A stretch of DNA of 64,000 nucleotides. Origin: Candidatus Zhuqueibacterota bacterium (GTDB lineage Bacteria > Zhuqueibacterota > Zhuqueibacteria > Residuimicrobiales > Krinioviventaceae). Location: positions 1 to 64,000 of the forward strand of contig JAFGKD010000020.1 of NCBI GenBank assembly GCA_016928775.1. The letters run 5' to 3'. The notes beneath the pieces were generated by a model, which did no database searches, was not told the DNA's origin, and saw nothing but the letters and a program-made list of their open reading frames with translations. Both the position numbers and the translations under genes were made by a program. This document shows, one piece after another, positions 52,342 to 62,302 of this stretch (position 1 is its first letter; every line of letters starts with the position of its first letter).

Positions 52342-55300
52342 ATGACGAATAAAGAACCGATAGCGATTGTCGGCATTGGCTGTCGTTTTCCCGGCGGAAT
52401 ACACAATCCGCAGGATTTTTGGGACCTGCTGTGCAACGGCATAGATGCAGTCACGGAAATTCCAAAAGATCGCTGGGATATAGACGTCTATTTTGATCCG
52501 GATCCGAATCAGCCCGGTAAAATGAGTGTCCGGCACGGGGCCTTTTTGCAGGATATCACCGGATTTGATGCGGACTTTTTTCACATTTCTCCCCGTGAAG
52601 CGGCGCATATGGATCCGCAACAGCGCGTGCTCCTCGAAGTAACCTGGGAAGCCTTTGAAGATGCGGGCATTCTTCCGCAAAACTTGGCTGGAACTGCAGG
52701 AGCAGTTTACATCGGTGCATTCACTCTGGACTATAAACTATTATTCACCAATGAACATCAGCGGCCGCTCATTGATTATCACACATCCACCGGTGTTGCC
52801 GCAACATTATTGAGCAACCGAATCTCGCACTGGTTTGATTTCACCGGACCAAGTCTGACAGTTGACACAGCGTGTTCTTCATCTCTGGTCGCGGTTCACC
52901 TTGCCTGTCATAGTCTTTGGGCCGGCGACAGTGACTTTGCGTTAGCCGGTGGCGTCAACCTGATATTTAATCCAGAGTGGACCATCGCGACATCCAAAGG
53001 TGGTTATCTTTCACCGGATGGCCGCTGCAAGGCTTTTGATGCTCGGGCGAATGGCTACGTGCGCGGTGAAGGCGCCGGGATTGTCCTGCTGGAGCCGCTG
53101 AGCACGGCGCTCAACAATCAGCGGCACATCTATGCGACCATTCGAGCGACGGGTATCAACCAGGACGGTTTTACCTCCGCCATATCGGTGCCGAATGAAC
53201 AAGCGCAGCGTACGCTCCTGGAGCACGTTTATGCCGATGCAGATATCTCTCCCGCTGCTGTGGAGTATGTCGAGGCACATGGCACTGGCACAGCCGTTGG
53301 TGATCCCATCGAAGCGCGTGCTATCGGCGCGGTTTTGGCGCGCAACCGACCGGATAGCGAAAAATGCCTAATCGGATCAATAAAAACCAATATTGGCCAC
53401 ACCGAAGCGGCCGCCGGCATTGCCGGGCTGATAAAAGCGGCTTTATGCCTCTACCATTCGAACGTCCCGCCGTCACTGCATTTTGAAACACCCAATCCGG
53501 CTATCAACTTTGAAACGCTCAAACTTTGTGTGCCAACCAAAATGACACCATTGTCAAAAAATCGAACCACCCATTACGCGGCTGTGAACTCGTTTGGCTT
53601 TGGCGGCACGAATGCTCACGTTGTGCTGCAATCACACGACCACTCGACAATCACCGGCCAAACATCTCTATCCATTCGCTCGAAACAAGAGCATCTGTTC
53701 GTTCTGCCACTCTCAGCCCAAAATAAGACAGCTTTAAAAGACCTCGTGCGATCTTGTATCGCGTTGATTAACGAGCAGGGGCAATATGATTTAGATGAAG
53801 AAAGCCAGTTGTTGTGGTCTTATGAACTGGGTGCAAATGCAGCGCTACGCCGCTCCATGCTGCCGTTTCGGGTTGCTTTTACGGCGACATCACAGCGTAC
53901 GCTGGTGGGCACGATGCAAAAGTTTTTAGACGAACACATCGAACCCGGCGTTTTTTATGGCACAGCAGCAACGGCGGGTGATCCCAAAATCGTTTTTGTT
54001 TATAATGGAGTTGGTTCTGAATATGTTGACATGGGGCGCGAGCTGTGCGAGAGCCATCCCGTGTTTCGCCAGTCACTGCAAAAATGCTGCAGAGCATTTG
54101 ACAAATACTTGTCGTACTCACTCTTTGCCGTATTAGCCGGCGAACGCGAGGCACACCTCTTTGACAATACGCAAATCACCCAAATGGCGCTTTTTTCGAT
54201 TCAAGTCGCTTTAACAGAATTGTGGTCTTTTTTTGGCATTCATCCTGATGCCGTCGTTGGTCATAGTCTTGGGGAAATTGCTGCGGCATGGGCGACTCGG
54301 GCCCTCTCGCTTGATGACGCTGCGTTTATTGTTTATCACCGCAGCCGCCTGCAGGAAAAGCTGAGCGGACAGGGCGGCATGTTAGCTGTCGGACTGGGTG
54401 CGACGGCGATTCAAGAGATGTTTCCCGATATCCGGGACCATATCTCAATCGCCGCCGAGAACGGGCCGCACTCGGTGACGCTGTCGGGTGATAAATCGAC
54501 ACTTTTGCACATCGAATCCGCTTTGACACAGCGTGAACTATTTTGTCGCGCCTTGCCTGGTCATATCCCATATCATAGTCCGGCAATGGAACCTTTGATG
54601 GACGAACTTGGCCGAGCGCTTGAAAGTTTAGCCCCCACGTCCAGCAGGATTCCGTTTTATTCCACCGTGCATGCGGATGTTGTTGACGGCGCCAGGCTAG
54701 ATCGTTTTTATTGGCTCCGAAATATACGAGAACCGGTTCAATTTTATCAGACAGTTCGGAGGCTTTGTGACCAGTTTTCACTGTTTTTAGAAATTGGCCC
54801 GCATCCGGTGTTGTCGCGATTTATTGAAGAGACGCTGTTTGAGCTGAAAAAATCCGGCCATACCATTGCTTCCATGCGGCGCGGAGAATCGAATGTACAA
54901 ACGATTTCTCGCAGCCTGGCTGATCTTTTCTGCCGAGGCACACCTATTCTATGGGACAATGTCTATGTGGAGCGACCGCGGTATATGCGGCTCCCGACCT
55001 ATCCATGGCAGCGAAAAAATTTTTGGACCGAGTCGTATACTGGCAGAGCGAGCCGGATTGGCGAGCGTCAAGATGACCAAAAATCTGATGAACAAGCATA
55101 CCCACATTTATGCCTCGGGCGCCGTCTGCGGACAGCGCAGCCAACGTGGGAGCTTGTTATCAACCGTACAACCCAGCCGTTCGTTTTTGATCACGTCATT
55201 CAGAATCGTCTTATCTATCCCGGAGCTGCCTATATTTGTGCCGCACTCGAAGCGATCTACGAGCTCGGAATCGAAAAAAAAGATTGTGTTTTGCAGGATA

Positions 55301-57810
55301 TCGAGCTGCCGCGATCGCTTGTGCTCTCCCCAGTCAAGCCGACAATTTTGCAAACAACAGTTATTCCTTTGGTAAAATCTTTTGAAATCCACAGTCTGGA
55401 TCAGGAGAATAACGATCATTGGCTGTGCCATACCAAAGGAAAATATGACACTGAGCCCGATGAACCAGCCGCCCCCGTTTCTCTCACAACGTGGGAACAG
55501 CATTGCGCACACAACATCGAGCACGATAAAATATACGCAAAATTTCGGGAAATTGGCTTCGTTTATGGCGCGCAGTTCCGATCACTGGAGTCGCTGAGCT
55601 ATGGCGAGGAGACTGCCCTGGCTCAGCTACGGCTTCCGAACATGTTGTCAGATAATCAACAAGCCCTGATTCATCCCGTTCTTTTGGATGCCTGCTTTCA
55701 GACATTTTTGGGTTGCTATATCCTCTCCGAGCCAAACAGGGATGGTTCACTTTTTGTGCCAACACACATCGACAGGTTGAAATTATTTGATATTTCATTG
55801 AATGCCGTATGGTGTTGTGTTCGGATCACCAGCAAAACGCCAATAAATGTTTCCGGCGATTTGATACTGTGTGACGGGCAGGGAAAAAAGATCGCCGAGA
55901 TGATCGGACTGTTATGCAAACGTTTGGTCCTTGATGATGCAGAGTTCAAGCAGGGACGTCTTTACCACGCCGTTTGGGAAAAGGCTGTCTTAAAGCAGGC
56001 ACCACCAGCTCGCATCGATAGCCACAGGCCGTGGCTCATTTTTGTGGATGAACAAGGCTGTGGAAGAATGACCGCTGAGAGACTGAGCAGCAAAAACATC
56101 AAATCGATTATTGTTACGCAAGGCCCAGCTTTTCGATCCATTGAAAAATATCATTATCAGGTGCCGCCGGGACAATTGGCGGCCATGGAAAAATTGGCAG
56201 CAACGATAGCCCAATCATTCGGCACGCTTGGCAACGTTTTGTATTTTTGGGGACTCGATGCTGCTTCAAACACCTCGATAACCACAACATCTCTTGATAT
56301 GGCGCGAAATCTATGTTTCGAAAGTGTTAGGCACTTGGTCGTGACTCTGAATAATAGCAACTGCCGTTTTGAGCATCTCTGGTTTTTTTCTAATTCGTGC
56401 TGGCCGGTCACCGAATCAGAAACATGCTTATCTATAACGCAGGCGCCGCTGTGGGGTTTAGGCCGAGTTGTCGAAAACGAATACCCGCAGCCCGGTTGCA
56501 CAATGGTCGACATTGGCTCCCCATCTGACCTTGCCGCCGCGATTGACGAGATTCTTGCTTACCATCCTGAAAAAATGATTGAGAATGAAATCGCATTTAG
56601 AAAGGGCACACGCTATGTCAGACGTCTCTATTATGAAAACAAAAGTGAACAGGCATTGGCGACCGGCCGGCATGTGAATCATTTTCAAGAAACCGCCACT
56701 TATTTGGTCGTTGGTGGTACAAAAGGATTTGGCTTGTATGTTGCTGAGTGGATGGTAAAAAATGGTGCCCGCTCGGTCGTTTTGCTTGGTCGAAATAAAC
56801 CGCCACTGGAAAGCCACGCTGTGATTTCCAGAATGCGCGCCAGTGGGGCGCGCATTTCCATGTTTCAAGGTGATGTGACTGTTTCAGACGATGTTTCGGC
56901 GCTAATGCGCACTATAAAAGAAACCATGCCGCCATTAAAAGGCGTGATCCAGGCGGCTGCTGTTTACGATGATGCTCTTTTGTCCGATTTGACGGCAGAG
57001 CAGGTGAAGCGGGTTTTCCTGCCCAAAGTCGACGGGAGCTGGAATCTGTTGCATCATACGCAGCAGCTGCATCTCGATTTTTTCGTCCTGTTTTCTTCCA
57101 TCGCCTGGATTTTAGGCAATCCGGGACAGGCACACTATTCGGCGGCAAATGCTTTTCTGGAAGCCCTGGCCGGGCAGCGAGCTGCGCAAGGTAAACCGGT
57201 TTTATGTATTCATTGGGGTCCAATTTCTCATGTCGGTCAATTGGCGAAAAATGCGGGGATCGAAAAAAATCTCAAAGACAGGGGCATCAGACCTCTGTCA
57301 TTAGAGTATGCACTCAACCGACTGTCCGAGCTGTTAGCGAGCAAAAAAAACAACTCAATTGTTGCCGATATTGACTGGCACACGTGGGCGCGGAGTCACA
57401 TCACCCTCCCGGCGCGATTCATCGAGATAGCGCATACAACAGGTCCGACTTTGAAGGATCAAATGAGCATTCCTGCGGATGTGCCGCACGAGGAGCAAAA
57501 AGCGCTGGTGAAGCGCCGGCTTGTCAAAGCCATTGCGCAAATTGCCGGCATCGTTGAGCCGGAAACATTGGATGAAAATCGGGACTTTAATAGTATGGGT
57601 TTTGATTCGATGATGCTGCTGGAATTGCGAAATTACATTCACTCGCATCTGGTTTATCTGTCATTTCCAGACATTTTTCAATATTCCACCATAAAAACGC
57701 TGACCGAGCATATTCTTCAAGAATTATCCATGACAAATCGCAAAACACACTCGCATGAACTGGACATGCAAAAGTTTCCCGGAGCACAGCGCATTGAAGG
57801 CACAATATGA
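52342..57810 (+). CDS. Type I polyketide synthase module (KS-AT-DH-KR-ACP)
   Basis: This 1822-residue single-module PKS has KS residues 1-430 with catalytic C178 ('VDTACSSSL'), H313 ('EAHGTGT') and H353 ('NIGHTE'). AT is at about 545-850, with S642 in 'GHSLGE' and the substrate-region motif 'IPYHS' (744-746), which does not clearly separate malonyl from methylmalonyl. DH is at about 910-1190, with H951 and D1116 present. KR is at about 1450-1640, with 'GGTKGFG', S1586, Y1599 and a 'VYDD' motif of B type. The ACP serine is S1756 ('GFDSM'). No ER or TE is present, so it should make an alpha,beta-unsaturated acyl unit. No loading module is encoded, so the starter is unknown. Its end overlaps the NRPS start (ATGA). 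Confidence 0.94.
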   Translation: MTNKEPIAIVGIGCRFPGGIHNPQDFWDLLCNGIDAVTEIPKDRWDIDVYFDPDPNQPGKMSVRHGAFLQDITGFDADFFHISPREAAHMDPQQRVLLEVTWEAFEDAGILPQNLAGTAGAVYIGAFTLDYKLLFTNEHQRPLIDYHTSTGVAATLLSNRISHWFDFTGPSLTVDTACSSSLVAVHLACHSLWAGDSDFALAGGVNLIFNPEWTIATSKGGYLSPDGRCKAFDARANGYVRGEGAGIVLLEPLSTALNNQRHIYATIRATGINQDGFTSAISVPNEQAQRTLLEHVYADADISPAAVEYVEAHGTGTAVGDPIEARAIGAVLARNRPDSEKCLIGSIKTNIGHTEAAAGIAGLIKAALCLYHSNVPPSLHFETPNPAINFETLKLCVPTKMTPLSKNRTTHYAAVNSFGFGGTNAHVVLQSHDHSTITGQTSLSIRSKQEHLFVLPLSAQNKTALKDLVRSCIALINEQGQYDLDEESQLLWSYELGANAALRRSMLPFRVAFTATSQRTLVGTMQKFLDEHIEPGVFYGTAATAGDPKIVFVYNGVGSEYVDMGRELCESHPVFRQSLQKCCRAFDKYLSYSLFAVLAGEREAHLFDNTQITQMALFSIQVALTELWSFFGIHPDAVVGHSLGEIAAAWATRALSLDDAAFIVYHRSRLQEKLSGQGGMLAVGLGATAIQEMFPDIRDHISIAAENGPHSVTLSGDKSTLLHIESALTQRELFCRALPGHIPYHSPAMEPLMDELGRALESLAPTSSRIPFYSTVHADVVDGARLDRFYWLRNIREPVQFYQTVRRLCDQFSLFLEIGPHPVLSRFIEETLFELKKSGHTIASMRRGESNVQTISRSLADLFCRGTPILWDNVYVERPRYMRLPTYPWQRKNFWTESYTGRASRIGERQDDQKSDEQAYPHLCLGRRLRTAQPTWELVINRTTQPFVFDHVIQNRLIYPGAAYICAALEAIYELGIEKKDCVLQDIELPRSLVLSPVKPTILQTTVIPLVKSFEIHSLDQENNDHWLCHTKGKYDTEPDEPAAPVSLTTWEQHCAHNIEHDKIYAKFREIGFVYGAQFRSLESLSYGEETALAQLRLPNMLSDNQQALIHPVLLDACFQTFLGCYILSEPNRDGSLFVPTHIDRLKLFDISLNAVWCCVRITSKTPINVSGDLILCDGQGKKIAEMIGLLCKRLVLDDAEFKQGRLYHAVWEKAVLKQAPPARIDSHRPWLIFVDEQGCGRMTAERLSSKNIKSIIVTQGPAFRSIEKYHYQVPPGQLAAMEKLAATIAQSFGTLGNVLYFWGLDAASNTSITTTSLDMARNLCFESVRHLVVTLNNSNCRFEHLWFFSNSCWPVTESETCLSITQAPLWGLGRVVENEYPQPGCTMVDIGSPSDLAAAIDEILAYHPEKMIENEIAFRKGTRYVRRLYYENKSEQALATGRHVNHFQETATYLVVGGTKGFGLYVAEWMVKNGARSVVLLGRNKPPLESHAVISRMRASGARISMFQGDVTVSDDVSALMRTIKETMPPLKGVIQAAAVYDDALLSDLTAEQVKRVFLPKVDGSWNLLHHTQQLHLDFFVLFSSIAWILGNPGQAHYSAANAFLEALAGQRAAQGKPVLCIHWGPISHVGQLAKNAGIEKNLKDRGIRPLSLEYALNRLSELLASKKNNSIVADIDWHTWARSHITLPARFIEIAHTTGPTLKDQMSIPADVPHEEQKALVKRRLVKAIAQIAGIVEPETLDENRDFNSMGFDSMMLLELRNYIHSHLVYLSFPDIFQYSTIKTLTEHILQELSMTNRKTHSHELDMQKFPGAQRIEGTI

Positions 57811-60800
57811 ATCTGGACAGTTTTTTACGCGAGCTTTTTGGACAGGGCGTGGAGCTGTACCTTGATGGTGAGAAGCTGTGCTACAGAGGTCCTGAGCAGG
57901 TCTTGTCTTCTGATGTTCTGAATCGGATCAACGGGTACAAGTCGGACATAAAACAGCTCTTGCGTGAGCGGGCGGAACCAACCCATCCTCAACTACTCTC
58001 TTTTGGTCAAAAAGCCCTGTGGTATGTACAAGCCAGCGAGCCATCTTGTGCTGCTTACAACACGGCGTTCTCGATACGCATTCGTTCTCGCATTAATATG
58101 AAAATTTTGCACAGTGTACTGCAAAAGCTGGTCGCCCGTCATGCGTCGCTGCGAACAACATTTCCATTGCAAAACGGTTTGCCCGTCAGGATTGTGCGTG
58201 GCTACGAAGCGTTCAGCATTGAAGAGATAGACGCGGCAAAGTTGTCATGGGAAGAATTACGAAATCGGCTTGTGCTGTCGTGCAAGCGGCCATTCCATCT
58301 TGAAACGGGTCCGCTTCTGCGAGTCAATCTTTTCAGTCGTTCGTCTGGTGATCACATCCTCCTGCTTGTCATACATCATATCTGCACGGATTTTTGGTCC
58401 GGCGCGATTCTTATGCGTGAGGTGGCGGCTCTCTACCAAGCGGAGGTATCGGGAGCTGTGCCCTCCTTGCCGACCCTGACGCATCAGTATCAGGATTATA
58501 TTGAATGGCAGAACGACATGTTGGCCGGTACGCGCGGCGATCAATTGTGGACCTACTGGCAACAGCAATTGAGCGGTGATCTGCCGATTTTGTCTCTGCC
58601 CACGGATCGCGCAAGACCCCGTCGACAAAGCTACAATGGCGGCTATTATTATTTCACGATTTCCCCCAAGCTGCTGCGCGAAATAAAAAAGACGGGACAA
58701 ACGTGCGGGGTCACACTCTATATGACGCTGTTGGCGGCTTTTCAGGTTTTTTTGCATCATTACACCCGGGAGGACGATATTATCGTCGGGACACCAGCAT
58801 CAGGGCGCAGCCGGATCGAGTTCAGGGATATTGTCGGCTATTTTGTCAATATGCTGGTCATGCGAACAGATTGTTCCGGCAATCCGTCATTCACCGAACT
58901 GCTCAAACAGGTTCGCGATACCGTTATTGCGGCGCTTGACCATCAGGATTATCCCTTTTTGTTGCTCGTGCAGCGCCTGCACCTGCGGCGCGAAACCAGC
59001 TATTCTCCCCTGTATCAGGTGGATTTTATTCTGCAAAAGTTGCCATTCTCGACTGAATATGCGCCCCTTTTATATGGCGGTGATGTGCGAAAACCGCTGG
59101 TCTGGGGTGGTCTGCACGTGGAGCCCTTCAGGATACCACAACAGGCTGCGCAATGTGATCTGACACTGGAAATGATCGAGGATCGGGATTCGCTTTTGGC
59201 GGTGTTCAAGTACAATACAGATTTATTCGATCCATCAACAATCGCCCGGATGGCAAAACATTTTATGACCCTGCTGGAGGGAATCACGACCAATCCTCGT
59301 CAAAAAATAGGCGAATATTCACTTTTGACAAAAGAAGAACAATTTCACATTCTGGTCGACTGGAATAGTCGTAGTTCCCCGCATTGCTTCCCGAATGAGC
59401 CGCAAAATAAAAAGTTACTGGACACTCCGCTGCATTTGATCTTTGAAAATCAGGTGCGCCGAACACCCGATGCCACCGCATTACTTTTCGGTGACAGCCG
59501 AATGGTCTATCGGGAATTGAACGAGCAGGCCAATCAAATCGCCCACCGTTTGCTTGCAATGAATGCAAAAAGTGGAAAACCGATTGGTATCTGTCTGGAT
59601 CGATCCATAACGATGATTGCCGCACTCCTTGGTATTCTCAAAGCAGGAGCGGGTTACTGCCCCCTTGAGCCGGATCTTCCGCACGAGCGCCATTCCGACA
59701 TGATACGAGAATCGCAGATGTCCCTGATACTCACCGAAAAAAAATACCGGACAAAATTTTCAACTGATCACGTGACGTGCCTGTGCATTGATTCGGAGTG
59801 GCAGACGATCGCGGAACAAAACATCGACAATCCAGAGATTGATTTCCGCTCGAAAACATCCCCGCAACATCTGCTTTTGTATATCCTCTATACATCCGGT
59901 TCGACAGGTCATCCGGTTGGTGTGCTGGGGCGCCATCGCGGCACCCTCAATCGCCTGCAATGGATGTGGCGATCTTTTCCCTTCAGGGCGGACGATATCT
60001 GCTGTTTCAAGACACCGGTCGGTTTTGTTGGTTCAGTGTGGGAAATATTTGGCGGTTTATTGCAGGGTACTCCCACTGTAATCTTGCCTGATTCCATCCT
60101 GCTCGATCCATCTCAATTCATTGATGCATTGGCGCGTTATCGCGTTACTCGAATAAAAATGACGCCGTCTTTGTTGCGTCTCTTGTTGGATACGATTTCC
60201 GATCTCCACACCCAACTGCCCGATTTAAAACAGTGGGAAATCAGTGGGGATATCTTGACGCCAGATCTGGTACAGCAATTCCACAAGATGATGCCCGAAC
60301 GCCGTCTGTTGAATCTGTATGGATCGACCGAAGATTCAGCGGATGTGACGGGTTGTTGTTTACAAAAAAATGATGAGATCTCCGACATTCCCATAGGTCG
60401 ACCGATTGACAACACCTGCGTTTATATATTGAACAAATACTTGCAGCCCGTGCCCCCCGGCGTCACGGGCGAAATTTGTATCTCGGGGCACAGTCTCGCG
60501 GCTGGCTATCTGAATCGACCCGAATTAACCGCATTAAAATTCGTTCCCAATCCCTTCCACGGCATGAATCCCGATGAATCCTCCGGAACCCGTCTCTACA
60601 AAACAGGTGATTTGGCGCGCCATCTGCCTGATGGTACGATTGACTTTGTCGGACGCCTCGATAGACAGATCAAATTGCGCGGCTTTCGGATTGAACCAGG
60701 TGAAATTGAAGCTGTGCTGCTCGAACATCCTGCTATACATGAGTGTATCGTTTCCCTCCGCGAGAATCCGCTCAGTGACAGGCGTTTAGTTGCTTATCTT

Positions 60801-61997
60801 GTATTAAATAAAAAAAATCAAAAATATCACAACAGCTCGTTCCTTGTCGACCTGCGCAACGCTGTGAAGCAGAAATTGCCGGAATACATGATACCGGCAG
60901 ATTTTGTTATTCTGGCCAATCTGCCGCTGAATCGGCATGGCAAAGTGGATGTCCACAAATTACCGGCGCCTACACGTCTTTTGCATGATGAAGCGATTGC
61001 ACCGCGTGATATGGTTGAACTCAAACTGCTGCACATCTGGTCTCAATATTTGAACCGTTCTGCTCTTGGTGTACGGGACAATTTCTACGAATGTGGTGGC
61101 TATTCGCTGTTGGCGGTTCAGGTTGCAGCAGAAATTCAAAAGCAGTTTCAACAAAACATCCCTCTCACTGTTCTCATTGAACATCCCACAATTGAGCAAT
61201 TGGCCATTTTCTTGCGCAAAAAATACTCCCCTGTGCACTGGTCACCTCTTGTGCCAATTCAGCCAAACGGGAGCCGGCGGCCGATCTATTGTGTCCATCC
61301 GGCTGGTGGCACCGTTTTCCAATACATTGACCTGGCATATTGTTTGGGAGAAACGCAACCTTTTTATGGGTTTCAGGCTCCGGGCACGGAAAACGAACAA
61401 AATCCGTTATCGCGAGTTGAAGATATGGCGGCATATTACAACAAAGTCTTGTTGAACTTTCAACCGGAATCGCCGTATATTCTTGCCGGCTGGTCGTTCG
61501 GCGGACATGTCGCCTTTGAAATGGCGCGACAGCTTGATGCGATGGGACACCGCATTTCGCTTTTGGCGTTACTTGATACACCCGCGCCACCATTACAGGT
61601 CGAACAAGACATGCCAGTTGACGTTGACGCATTGACAGAAAAGCAATTAGCGTACGCGATGGCGCACATAAAAAAAGATGATCGATTGGCACCGCCGGAC
61701 TTTGGCATTGACGAGACGCGACGTTTTTTGCGTGTTTTTTACAACAACAACGCGGCAGCACAACATTATGCGCCGTCACGTTATCCAGGACGTCTCACTC
61801 TGTTTATAGCTGATGAAGAAGATGAGACATTAAAAAATAAATACCGGGATGACCCAACGCTTGGGTGGCGATCGTTGGCAACTGACGTCGACGTACAAAC
61901 GGTTCCCGGAAGTCATTTGAATTTGTTAACCAGGCCATATGTCGAGACGCTGGCAGTCAAGCTTAAAATGTGTATAGAAAAAGCATACAGGGAATAA
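57807..61997 (+). CDS. NRPS termination module (TubC dock-C-A-PCP-TE)
   Basis: This 1396-residue protein starts with a TubC-type N-terminal docking domain ('LDSFLRELFGQGVELYLDGE'), which accepts a partner chain. The condensation domain has H190-H191-x3-D195 in 'HHICTDFWS'. The adenylation domain is at about 545-1055, with 'YTSGSTGHPVGV', where V704 replaces the usual Lys, and A10 K1046 ('HGKVD'). Pocket residues read by eye are V741, G742, W745, K784, E810, S812, L837, A845 and D846; the usual Asp that holds an alpha-amino group is Val, pointing to a beta-amino or other non-alpha substrate. The PCP has S1100 ('GGYS'). The thioesterase has S1230 ('GWSFGG') and H1370, and releases the product. 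Confidence 0.94.
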   Translation: MNLDSFLRELFGQGVELYLDGEKLCYRGPEQVLSSDVLNRINGYKSDIKQLLRERAEPTHPQLLSFGQKALWYVQASEPSCAAYNTAFSIRIRSRINMKILHSVLQKLVARHASLRTTFPLQNGLPVRIVRGYEAFSIEEIDAAKLSWEELRNRLVLSCKRPFHLETGPLLRVNLFSRSSGDHILLLVIHHICTDFWSGAILMREVAALYQAEVSGAVPSLPTLTHQYQDYIEWQNDMLAGTRGDQLWTYWQQQLSGDLPILSLPTDRARPRRQSYNGGYYYFTISPKLLREIKKTGQTCGVTLYMTLLAAFQVFLHHYTREDDIIVGTPASGRSRIEFRDIVGYFVNMLVMRTDCSGNPSFTELLKQVRDTVIAALDHQDYPFLLLVQRLHLRRETSYSPLYQVDFILQKLPFSTEYAPLLYGGDVRKPLVWGGLHVEPFRIPQQAAQCDLTLEMIEDRDSLLAVFKYNTDLFDPSTIARMAKHFMTLLEGITTNPRQKIGEYSLLTKEEQFHILVDWNSRSSPHCFPNEPQNKKLLDTPLHLIFENQVRRTPDATALLFGDSRMVYRELNEQANQIAHRLLAMNAKSGKPIGICLDRSITMIAALLGILKAGAGYCPLEPDLPHERHSDMIRESQMSLILTEKKYRTKFSTDHVTCLCIDSEWQTIAEQNIDNPEIDFRSKTSPQHLLLYILYTSGSTGHPVGVLGRHRGTLNRLQWMWRSFPFRADDICCFKTPVGFVGSVWEIFGGLLQGTPTVILPDSILLDPSQFIDALARYRVTRIKMTPSLLRLLLDTISDLHTQLPDLKQWEISGDILTPDLVQQFHKMMPERRLLNLYGSTEDSADVTGCCLQKNDEISDIPIGRPIDNTCVYILNKYLQPVPPGVTGEICISGHSLAAGYLNRPELTALKFVPNPFHGMNPDESSGTRLYKTGDLARHLPDGTIDFVGRLDRQIKLRGFRIEPGEIEAVLLEHPAIHECIVSLRENPLSDRRLVAYLVLNKKNQKYHNSSFLVDLRNAVKQKLPEYMIPADFVILANLPLNRHGKVDVHKLPAPTRLLHDEAIAPRDMVELKLLHIWSQYLNRSALGVRDNFYECGGYSLLAVQVAAEIQKQFQQNIPLTVLIEHPTIEQLAIFLRKKYSPVHWSPLVPIQPNGSRRPIYCVHPAGGTVFQYIDLAYCLGETQPFYGFQAPGTENEQNPLSRVEDMAAYYNKVLLNFQPESPYILAGWSFGGHVAFEMARQLDAMGHRISLLALLDTPAPPLQVEQDMPVDVDALTEKQLAYAMAHIKKDDRLAPPDFGIDETRRFLRVFYNNNAAAQHYAPSRYPGRLTLFIADEEDETLKNKYRDDPTLGWRSLATDVDVQTVPGSHLNLLTRPYVETLAVKLKMCIEKAYRE

Positions 61998-62002
61998 AAA
62001 AA

Positions 62003-62290
62003 ATGACGCAATTTAGACTCAAATCTGCGAACGCACAACCCTTATGGGTGACTCTATTATTCTCTATTTTTGTCGTGATCATCCTGACGCTTTCATTTAT
62101 ATTTTTTCTGCCCGTTTTTTTGGCAGCATTCATTGTTCTTGGACTGGTCGCCCTTGGTATATCCTGGCGTATTCGAAAGAGAATGAACGAGTTGCGCAAA
62201 CGCTTTGAGCAATCGAAGATGGATTCATCAGAAAAAGCAGAGTATGTCGATTTTGAAGATATCACCGATGATAGATCGCATAAAAAGTAG
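62003..62290 (+). CDS. Small two-helix membrane protein at the end of the NRPS operon
   Basis: This 95-residue protein has a strong hydrophobic region (about residues 14-52, two helices: 'LWVTLLFSIFVVIILTLSFI' and 'FLAAFIVLGLVALGISW') followed by a charged cytosolic-type tail. The ATG at 62003 lies just past the NRPS stop with GGGA upstream; a longer in-frame start would overlap the NRPS. I do not recognise a family. By position it may help localise or export the product, but nothing in the sequence proves this. Confidence 0.7.
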   Translation: MTQFRLKSANAQPLWVTLLFSIFVVIILTLSFIFFLPVFLAAFIVLGLVALGISWRIRKRMNELRKRFEQSKMDSSEKAEYVDFEDITDDRSHKK

Positions 62291-62302
62291 GATAGAACAG
62301 AT

